This document shows positions 1 to 6,084 of a stretch of 36,833 nt of DNA, in pieces; within the stretch, counting starts at the first letter, position 1; each line of letters begins with the position of its first letter. The notes below the pieces were generated by a model that saw only the letters and a list, made by a program, of their open reading frames with translations, was not told the DNA's origin and did not search any database. The DNA is from an uncultured Eubacteriales bacterium (GTDB taxonomy: Bacteria > Bacillota > Clostridia > Oscillospirales > Acutalibacteraceae). The stretch spans positions 1 through 36,833 of the forward strand of contig ONFJ01000008.1 in NCBI GenBank assembly GCA_900317085.1, given 5' to 3'. Made by a program: the position numbers and the translations under genes.

Positions 1-513
1 TTTATTAAACCCGAGATAATTGTTAATGGAAGTGCATTGATAATGCCAGATGCAGATATTTATTCTTTTGGAGTATTGTCTTCTTCAACTCATAACGCAT
101 GGATGCGAGTGGTTGCAGGAAGAATGAAGAGCGATTATCAATATTCAGGAAAAATTGTTTATAATAATTTCGTTTGGCCGGATCTATCAGAAGCGCAAAA
201 GAGAACAATAGAGAAATGTGCTCAAGAAGTTCTGGAGGCCAGGGATAACTATCCCAACTGGTCGTTTGCTCAGCTGTACGATCCTGACGAAATGCCTGAC
301 GACCTCAGAAATGCACACAAGGCTCTTGATGCCGCTGTCGAAGCGGCATATGGTGTTGACTTTGATGGAGATGAAGAAAAAATTGTGGCCCACTTGTTCA
401 AACTTTATGAGGCGGCACTCAACAATGAGAATGGGAAAGCCACTATCCAAAAAGAAACGACTCCCAAATCAACTGGTATCAAAGTTAAAGTCAAACGAGT
501 CAACAAACAGTAA
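1..513 (+). CDS. MmeI-like DNA methyltransferase / type IIG (IIL) restriction-modification protein, C-terminal fragment
   Basis: The reading frame is open from base 1 and ends at a stop at 511-513, so about 170 residues of a larger protein are visible; its start lies outside the window. The stretch with DADIYSFGVLSS, HNAWMR, GRLKSDY-like GRMKSDY and YNNFVWP, followed by an alpha-helical tail with LYDPDEMP and AHKALDAAVEAAYG, matches what I know of the end of the target-recognition domain and the C-terminal helical domain of MmeI-type enzymes, which combine endonuclease, adenine methyltransferase and specificity in one chain. The nuclease and methyltransferase domains cannot be seen. Base composition is clearly more AT-rich than the following genes, consistent with horizontal acquisition. 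There is no obvious terminator before the next gene. An orphan methyltransferase of the same fold is the main alternative. Confidence 0.82.
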   Translation, partial: FIKPEIIVNGSALIMPDADIYSFGVLSSSTHNAWMRVVAGRMKSDYQYSGKIVYNNFVWPDLSEAQKRTIEKCAQEVLEARDNYPNWSFAQLYDPDEMPDDLRNAHKALDAAVEAAYGVDFDGDEEKIVAHLFKLYEAALNNENGKATIQKETTPKSTGIKVKVKRVNKQ

Positions 514-576
514 GTACGCGAACAGCTCTGCTGGAACGCGGATGTTACCGATTTCTTGTTACGTTAGGAGTAATTA

Positions 577-1155
577 ATGATCTACATCGTGCGCCACGGG
601 CAGACCGAACTGAATCAGAGAAGTGTCCTGCAGGGGCGGAGCAACCACCCGCTGAACGAAGTGGGCCGGGAACAGGCGCAGAGCGTGGGCGATGCATTCC
701 GGGAAGCCGGCATCGTCTTTGACAAAGTCTACACGAGTCCTCTGGACCGCGCTGTCGAGACAGCGAAGCTCGTCGCGGGCGATGTGCCGACCGAGTGTGA
801 AGACGCCCTCATCGAAATGGACTACGGCCCCTATGAAGGAACGGACCTCCACGATCTGCCACCGGAGGTGGAAGAGTTCTTCCGGGACTTCGCGCACAAC
901 CCGGCGCCGGAGGGCATGGAACAACTGCCAGACGTCGTGGCTCGTGCGGGAGAGTTTCTGGAGCGTCTGAAAGCAGAGGCGGTAAATCGCCACATTCTGC
1001 TCTCTACACACGCTATTGCCATGAAGGGACTGCTCGAGTACCTGACCCCGGAGTCGAACGGCGCCTACTGGTCGAAGTTCATCGGCAACTGTGCCGTTTA
1101 CGTGACCGAACTGAATGACGGGACTTACTCGGTCCCGACCGAATGGAGCAAATGA
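577..1155 (+). CDS. Histidine phosphatase family protein (phosphoglycerate-mutase-like)
   Basis: A 192-residue protein of normal length for the branch-1 histidine phosphatase superfamily. The catalytic RHG motif is at residues 6-8, with His7 as the expected phosphate acceptor. SPLDRA supplies the second arginine (Arg58), the acidic EMDYGPYEG segment starts at Glu80, and the second catalytic histidine is His145 in STHAIAM. These residues support a phosphohydrolase rather than a mutase, but the substrate cannot be read from the sequence; cobalamin-pathway phosphatase (CobC-like) or sugar-phosphate phosphatase are possible. A good ribosome-binding site (TAGGAG, 565-570) precedes the ATG. It is followed after one base by a GNAT gene and then an ATP-grasp gene, so the three are probably co-transcribed. 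Confidence 0.88.
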   Translation: MIYIVRHGQTELNQRSVLQGRSNHPLNEVGREQAQSVGDAFREAGIVFDKVYTSPLDRAVETAKLVAGDVPTECEDALIEMDYGPYEGTDLHDLPPEVEEFFRDFAHNPAPEGMEQLPDVVARAGEFLERLKAEAVNRHILLSTHAIAMKGLLEYLTPESNGAYWSKFIGNCAVYVTELNDGTYSVPTEWSK

Positions 1156-1156
1156 T

Positions 1157-1639
1157 ATGAGCCTGACCATCCGCAAAGCGGAAAACAAAGATACCGCGAA
1201 GGTCCTCGACCTTCTCCACCAGGTGCTGGAAGTCCATGCGGACATCCGCCCGGACCTGTTCATCTCCGGGACCACGAAGTACACGGACGAGGAACTGCAC
1301 GCCATCTTCGCTGACGACGCCACTCCGGTGTACGTCGCGGTGAATGACAACGACGAAGTCCTCGGCTACGCGTTCTGCGTCCTCGAGGAACCGGTTCCGT
1401 CCAACAACCTGCACCCGCACCGCACGCTGTACATCGATGACATCTGCGTCGACAGCGCCGCCCGTGGGCAGCATGTGGCGACCCGCCTTTATGAGTACGT
1501 CAAGGCAGAGGCAGAGCGCCTCGGCTGTTATAACATCACCCTCAACGTCTGGGCCGGCAACGACGGCGCGCAGAAGTTCTACGAAGCGATGGGCATGAAG
1601 CCCCGCAAGACGATGATGGAAACCATTTTAGGAGACTGA
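1157..1639 (+). CDS. GNAT family N-acetyltransferase
   Basis: A 160-residue GNAT acyltransferase. I start it at the ATG at 1157, one base after the preceding stop; an upstream in-frame start would run back inside the phosphatase gene. The acetyl-CoA pyrophosphate-binding loop is ARGQHVATRL (about residues 102-111) in motif A. The C-terminal motif FYEAMGMKPRKTMME (about 141-155) is typical of RimI-like members. The acyl acceptor is unknown. Two bases separate its stop from the ATP-grasp gene, so translational coupling is likely. The neighbourhood (phosphatase, acetyltransferase, ATP-dependent amide ligase) hints at small-molecule modification, but that is inference. Confidence 0.88.
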   Translation: MSLTIRKAENKDTAKVLDLLHQVLEVHADIRPDLFISGTTKYTDEELHAIFADDATPVYVAVNDNDEVLGYAFCVLEEPVPSNNLHPHRTLYIDDICVDSAARGQHVATRLYEYVKAEAERLGCYNITLNVWAGNDGAQKFYEAMGMKPRKTMMETILGD

Positions 1640-1641
1640 CT

Positions 1642-2936
1642 ATGACAGTGCTGGAAGAAGTCCGCAGCGAATACCAAAAACAGGTGGACGAACACCTCGA
1701 AGAGAACCGGGCAGCGGCGCTGAAGATCCGCGACATCCTGGCCGATTCGCCGGTCAACTACAATGGTGTCTTCGACAAGACCGTCCACATCCCGAAAGTC
1801 TACGACAAGGAAACCATCGACCGGTTCCAGGAGATCGCCGGCATGACCCACCGCATTTTCGAAAAGGTCATCGACGCGTATCAGACCGACCCGGAGTACC
1901 GGAAGCTGTTCCCGTTCTCGAAGGAACTCGAAGAGCTCATGTGCCTGCCCATCCCGTATGACAGCAGGCTCCCGATGGCCCGGTTCGATCTCTTCTACTA
2001 CGAGGACACCGGAGACTTCAAGTTCTGTGAGATCAACACGGACGGCACTGCCGCCATGGTCCGGGACCTGGAGTACCGCAAAGCTATCGTCCACAATCCG
2101 GCCCACCAGGCCGTTCTGGAGCAGTACGACCTCCAGCCCTTCGAAGTCTTCGACAGCTGGGTGAAGACGTTCCTCGAACTCTACAAGACCTATCCGAAGC
2201 ACGTGGAGACGCCGAATGTCGCCATCATCGACATCCTCGACAACGCGACCATGGGCGACTTCGAGGAGTTCCAGCGCCGGTTCCGGGCTGCCGGCGTGGA
2301 GTGTGAGATCGTCGACGTCCGGGACCTCCAATACCACGACAATGCCCTGTGGTCACCCTCCGGCATGAAAGTGGACGCCATCTACCGTCGCGCTGTCACC
2401 GCGGACATCATGGAGCATTATGACGAGTGCGCGGACTTCATCGCCGCCGCCAGGAACGACGACGTCTTCTTTGCCGGTGCGTTCGCGACCCAGGTCATCC
2501 ACAACAAGTGGCTGTTCTACGTCCTGCACCGTCCGGAGTCCAGAGCGTTCCTGACCGACGAGGAGTGGGCCTTCGTGAAAGCCCATGTCCCGGAGACCGT
2601 GGAACTGTCTGAGGAGTATATTTCCCTGGAAACCTTCCAGGCGAACAAGGACAAGTACATGCTGAAACCGATGGATGCCTACGCGTCCAAGGGCGTCTAT
2701 GTCTCCGGCAGAGAGTGCACGCAGGAGGAGTGGAAGAAAGCTGCCGCGGAGCTCTACGGCACCGGGATGATCTGCCAGGAGTACTGCGAACAGTACCTCA
2801 CCGAGAACATCGACTTCGCCTGGGGCGACGGTACCTGGCACCATTCCTCATGCGCATGGCGGCCGATGACCGCATCATCGTGGCCCATGAAAACGAGCGG
2901 ACCGTGCCCGTTTACGTTGTCAATGGACGTAAGTGA
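1642..2936 (+). pseudogene. Glutathionylspermidine-synthase-like ATP-grasp ligase with a 3' frameshift / small deletion
   Basis: Residues 1-400 read as a normal ATP-grasp ligase of the glutathionylspermidine synthase (GSP synthase C-terminal) family: FCEINTDGTAAM at about 128-139, HNKWLFYVLH, then KYMLKPMDAYASKG near residue 338 and QEYCEQYLTENIDFAWGDG near 385-397. Such enzymes join a carboxylate to an amine using ATP. After about base 2841 the frame becomes Trp/Ser/Pro-rich nonsense and stops at 2952. The other frame from about 2841 to the TGA at 2934-2936 gives a family-like ending (FLMRMAADDRIIVAHENERT, then VPVYVVNGRK) with normal GC-rich third positions. The glycine-rich strand I would expect just before that ending is absent, so a short out-of-frame deletion is more likely than a single-base slip. 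It could be a real mutation or an assembly error. Confidence 0.72.
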
Positions 2937-2950
2937 GAGACTCGCCAATT

Positions 2951-3016
2951 GACCGTTCGCCCGCCAAAAATCCGACCATAACGACCGTTCGACCCGAATT
3001 TTCGACCGTTCGACCG
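2951..3016 (+). repeat. Cluster of GACC / GACCGTTCG direct repeats
   Basis: The nonamer GACCGTTCG occurs at 2951-2959, 2983-2991 and 3004-3012. Further GACC motifs are at 2974, 2991 and 3012. The two right-hand units are near-identical 16-17 bp blocks (from 2982 and 3003) set 21 bp apart, about two helical turns. The cluster lies between the damaged ATP-grasp gene and the orphan gene at 3075. It could be a protein-binding array or a decayed repeat; nothing in the sequence decides. Confidence 0.6.
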
Positions 3017-3042
3017 AAACCCCTTCCACCGGAAGGGGTTTT
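3017..3042 (+). terminator. Rho-independent terminator (or attenuator)
   Basis: A perfect 11-bp stem, AAACCCCTTCC (3017-3027) with GGAAGGGGTTT (3031-3041), closed by the loop ACC and followed by a short T tract. It would end transcription of the phosphatase/GNAT/ligase set. It sits only about 33 bp before the next start codon, so it could also act as an attenuator if the downstream gene's promoter lies within the GACC repeat cluster. Confidence 0.75.
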
Positions 3043-3074
3043 GTGTTATAAGAGGGCGAAAAGGAGGAATAATC

Positions 3075-4319
3075 ATGAACATGACACGACAGGAGATCTA
3101 CGACCACATCTGGACCCGGACGGTCCAGGGCTTCGCGGACGAATTCAACCTCAACTATCCGATGCTGCTCCGACGCATCAAGGAGGCGGACATCCCGAAG
3201 CCGTCCCGGAAAGAGATCCTCTTCATCCGGCAGGGGGAAGACGGGCTGCGGGCGGTGCATCGCCCCGAACTCCCCGGCGACCCGGAGGAAGAGGTGCGGC
3301 TTGCCGAGCGGCGGGAGCCGGAGCAGGCGCCGGAAACCACGGTCCGTAAATCGCCCAAAAAGACCGGAACAAAGAAAAAAGTACGCAAGTCTGCACCGAA
3401 GGAAAAGGAACCGGAACAGGCCGTGCCCGAGGAGATCCCGGAACTTATCGACTACGAGAAGCACCCGCGGTGGACGAGCCTGTACTTCCTGCCCCAGGCG
3501 GAGCGCCGAAAGGTCATCCGGGAGACCGAGAACATCAGGCTGAAGGACGGGGAACCGGTGCACCCGACGGTCATCGCGCTCCAGCGGGAGATCGCGGCCT
3601 GGCAGACCCAGGTGGACATCCTCGGGGACGAGGACTTCGCCAGTGCCGTACTTGACAAACCGTCTCTCCTGGACCGGGTGTCCGAAGAGAACGTCGAACG
3701 GGTCTTCCGGATCCTCGACAGCCTCTACACATCCGTCGAACTGCTCGGCGAGAAGGTGCTTCCGGACGGGTCCGTCGCCATCCACGACCAGGTGGTGAAC
3801 CTGCGCTTCACGGAGTCCCGTGCCCGCGTCCCGGCAGACCCCTCGGTCTATGACGAACTGAACCAGGAGGGGCCGAAGTGGACCATGCAGTACACCGGCA
3901 AACTCACGCTGTCCGCCGGCTACCTCTACTCGATCCGGGACCGCAAAAAGGCGAAAGTCGAAGACCGCCTGGGCGATGCACTGGAACTGCTCTTCCTGAC
4001 GGCTTTCCAACTGTCCCAGGACCACGAGAGCAGGGGAGACCGGGAAGCCTTCGAGTCCTTCAACCGGGAACTGGAACGGACGGAGGAACTCATCCAGCTG
4101 GCGAAGGACTATGAAGATGCCGAGCGCATCCGCAAACTCCTGAAAGCGGTCCAGAAGAAACTGGGGACCGGGGAACTCGAATACAAGGACTATTTCCCGA
4201 CCTGGGCCGCCTGGGCAAGCGAGAAGGCGGAGTGGCTCGACCCCACCGTGGGGTTCCACGATGCCATCCTCGGTCGTCGACATGACCCCATTTTGCAGCC
4301 CCCGAAGAACAATTCTTAG
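3075..4319 (+). CDS. Protein of unknown function with possible N-terminal helix-turn-helix
   Basis: A 414-residue protein that I do not recognise as a whole. The ribosome-binding site AAGGAGGA (3061-3068) supports the ATG at 3075, with an alternative ATG at 3081. Residues 3-46 (TRQEIYDHIW, FADEFNL, IPKPSRKEI) resemble a recurrent N-terminal motif of proteins from variable contexts, TRxELYxxVW...LAxxxGVS...CxxxxIPxPxxGYW, which looks like a small helix-turn-helix. Residues about 75-120 form a low-complexity linker rich in Lys, Pro and Glu with basic clusters (KSPKKTGTKKKVRKSAPK). The remainder is mainly charged alpha helix with a coiled-coil-like stretch around residues 325-365. There are no membrane segments, catalytic motif or signal peptide. 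Composition matches the neighbours. A DNA-binding role is only suggested. Confidence 0.7.
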   Translation: MNMTRQEIYDHIWTRTVQGFADEFNLNYPMLLRRIKEADIPKPSRKEILFIRQGEDGLRAVHRPELPGDPEEEVRLAERREPEQAPETTVRKSPKKTGTKKKVRKSAPKEKEPEQAVPEEIPELIDYEKHPRWTSLYFLPQAERRKVIRETENIRLKDGEPVHPTVIALQREIAAWQTQVDILGDEDFASAVLDKPSLLDRVSEENVERVFRILDSLYTSVELLGEKVLPDGSVAIHDQVVNLRFTESRARVPADPSVYDELNQEGPKWTMQYTGKLTLSAGYLYSIRDRKKAKVEDRLGDALELLFLTAFQLSQDHESRGDREAFESFNRELERTEELIQLAKDYEDAERIRKLLKAVQKKLGTGELEYKDYFPTWAAWASEKAEWLDPTVGFHDAILGRRHDPILQPPKNNS

Positions 4320-4359
4320 AGAAAACTCACAAGTTTCAGGCGACGGAGGCCGTAACCCC

Positions 4360-4387
4360 TTGAAAATGGCTATATTTCGTGTAAAAT
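4360..4387 (+). promoter_or_regulatory. Sigma-A type promoter of the M4 protease gene
   Basis: TTGAAA (4360-4365) and TAAAAT (4382-4387) are separated by 16 bp, and the region is AT-rich compared with the coding flanks. The start codon at 4429 lies about 40 bases after the -10 box, behind the purine-rich AAGAAGAGG. Confidence 0.65.
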
Positions 4388-4428
4388 AGAGACGGTTACA
4401 CAGCATTTAGTGTTAAGAAGAGGTTACT

Positions 4429-5577
4429 ATGACATCCGTTTTCACGCGAAATTTCTATAAAACGGTCCTGTCTCTGCTGCTGGTGCTCGTCATGGCTGCT
4501 ACCCTCGCTCTGAGCGCGTTCGCCGCGACGGAACGGGAACCGAAGGTCACGTCGACAGCCGGCTACGAAGCGGCCATCTGCTTCGACGCGGGCGGCAGAC
4601 AGTTCACCGGTACGTACAGCGATGTCCGTCAGAAATATGTCCTCGGGAACGAGTCCCTGGGCCTTTACGTGATGTCGCTGGAAGGCAAGAACTACTACGC
4701 GGGCGCCAACGGCGTCCCGCTCTATTCGGACGACGCCATCTTCGGCAATACCGAAGAGGAAAAGGCCCGGGACTACGCAAAAGGCGTCAAGATGTTCCGG
4801 ACCCTCGAGACCATCCGCCGGTACATGTCCCGCGTCTACAAGGTCGATGCAGATGAATACCTCATCGGTCTTTACAACGACGCCTATGACAGCGGCAACA
4901 ACAGCTTCGCGACCGACGACATCCTCTGGTCCGGAGACGTGCTGCCCGTCGGCACCATCGTCGGCATCATCTCCATCGGGACCAACGAGGACCCGACCGA
5001 CATCGACATGCTGGCCCACGAGTACATGCACCGGGTCGAGCAGAACATGACGACGCTCCAGTACCGGGGCGAACCCGGCGCCATCATGGAAGCCTATTCC
5101 GACATCTTCGGCGAACTGGTCGAGAGCGGCCTTTCGCAGGAAGCGCCGGACTGGATCCACAACGAAGAGCGGAACCTCAAGAACCCGTCTTCCGAAGGCT
5201 ATCCGACCAAGTACAAAGGACTCAACTACCTGAGCGGCACGCTCCGGGACAACGGTGGCGTCCATCGGAACTCCACGGTCCTGTCCCACGCCGCGTACCT
5301 TATGTGGAACGGCATCGACGGCAAGCAGTCCATGCGCATCGGAACCGAGACCCTCGGGAAGCTGCTCCTGAATGCCCTTGAACAGTTCGAACCGAACGTG
5401 ACGTTCCAGCAGGCGGCGGTCACCATCTACAAGACCGCCCGCACCATGGGCCTCTCGAGAGATCAGGTGGAGTGTGTGGCGCAGGCCTTCAAGCATGCGG
5501 ACCTTGCCGTGCGGGACAAGGATAAGGCGGCAACCTCCAAAGAGCCGTCGGTCAGTGTCCTCGACGCGGTCGGCTGA
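4429..5577 (+). CDS. Secreted thermolysin-family (M4) metallopeptidase
   Basis: A 382-residue protein. Residues 1-32 form a signal peptide (basic start, hydrophobic core, AFA before the likely cut). Zinc and catalytic residues match thermolysin in spacing: HEYMH at 197-201 (His197, Glu198, His201), third zinc ligand Glu221 exactly 23 residues after the catalytic Glu, then AYSDIFG, and the transition-state histidine His279 in DNGGVH. The alignment continues to the family's usual C-terminal helices. M4 proteases normally carry a roughly 200-residue FTP/PepSY propeptide that folds and inhibits the enzyme. Here little more than 100 residues separate the signal peptide from the equivalent of mid-mature sequence, so the long propeptide seems to be missing. 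It probably acts as an extracellular endopeptidase. It has its own promoter and terminator. Confidence 0.9.
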   Translation: MTSVFTRNFYKTVLSLLLVLVMAATLALSAFAATEREPKVTSTAGYEAAICFDAGGRQFTGTYSDVRQKYVLGNESLGLYVMSLEGKNYYAGANGVPLYSDDAIFGNTEEEKARDYAKGVKMFRTLETIRRYMSRVYKVDADEYLIGLYNDAYDSGNNSFATDDILWSGDVLPVGTIVGIISIGTNEDPTDIDMLAHEYMHRVEQNMTTLQYRGEPGAIMEAYSDIFGELVESGLSQEAPDWIHNEERNLKNPSSEGYPTKYKGLNYLSGTLRDNGGVHRNSTVLSHAAYLMWNGIDGKQSMRIGTETLGKLLLNALEQFEPNVTFQQAAVTIYKTARTMGLSRDQVECVAQAFKHADLAVRDKDKAATSKEPSVSVLDAVG

Positions 5578-5603
5578 CCGGAAAAACCTCATAGAACCAC
5601 AAA

Positions 5604-5639
5604 AAAACGGACCCCGTTCGGGGTCCGTTTTTCGTGGTT
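5604..5639. terminator. Bidirectional terminator between M4 protease and flavodoxin genes
   Basis: A 12-bp perfect stem, AAAACGGACCCC (5604-5615) with GGGGTCCGTTTT (5620-5631), closed by a GTTC loop. Outer arms AACCAC (5595-5600) and GTGGTT (5634-5639) also pair. A-rich and T-rich flanks allow it to serve both convergent genes. Confidence 0.9.
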
Positions 5640-5653
5640 TTGGAAGAATTATC

Positions 5654-6058
5654 TCAGAAGGTCTTCTTTGCCCAGTCGGCGCAGGCCGCGATGTCTTTGG
5701 CATCGGGTTTGCCCTTGTGGAAGCGAAGGAATTCGCCCTTGCAGTGGAAGTCGTTGTCGTTGACGGTCAGACCGATGGGAGTGCAGAACTCCTTGACGTA
5801 CTTCATGCTGGACTCCCAGAGAGCCGGGCAGCTGATGAGGTAGATCTCACCGATCTTGTCCTTGTTAGCCTCGAGGAAGCTCTTGACCTGCTCCGGGATG
5901 GCGAACTTGTAGGGGCTGGAACCGAGGATGAGTTTGTCGACGGGGCCATCGAGGGGCGTGTCGACGGTGAGGGCCTCGACGCCGATGGCGTCAGCAGCGG
6001 CCTTGCAGAGTTTCTCGGTGTTGTGGCTTTCGGTGTAATAGCGGACAGCGATGCTCAT
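5654..6058 (-). CDS. Flavodoxin-family protein
   Basis: A 134-residue single-domain flavodoxin-like protein. The N-terminal strand MSIAVRYYTESHNTEKL has the beta-strand/loop layout of the FMN phosphate-binding loop (TxTGNT in classical members), here degenerate as TESHNT. Later LILGSSPYKFAIPEQVKSF fits the second FMN-contact loop, and YLISCPALWE the next strand. It would carry low-potential electrons in the cytoplasm, or be a non-redox flavodoxin-fold relative. The ribosome-binding site AAGGAG precedes the ATG on the minus strand. It follows the YfhO gene by 26 bp and is probably co-transcribed with it. Confidence 0.82.
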   Translation of the reverse strand: MSIAVRYYTESHNTEKLCKAAADAIGVEALTVDTPLDGPVDKLILGSSPYKFAIPEQVKSFLEANKDKIGEIYLISCPALWESSMKYVKEFCTPIGLTVNDNDFHCKGEFLRFHKGKPDAKDIAACADWAKKTF

Positions 6059-6084
6059 GTGTATTTCTCCTTTTAAGCGATATT

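Noticed and set aside
2754..4406. A 550-codon minus-strand frame spanning the ligase end and the orphan gene
   Set aside because: It runs across two plus-strand genes, a terminator and the repeat cluster, with composition typical of a shadow frame.
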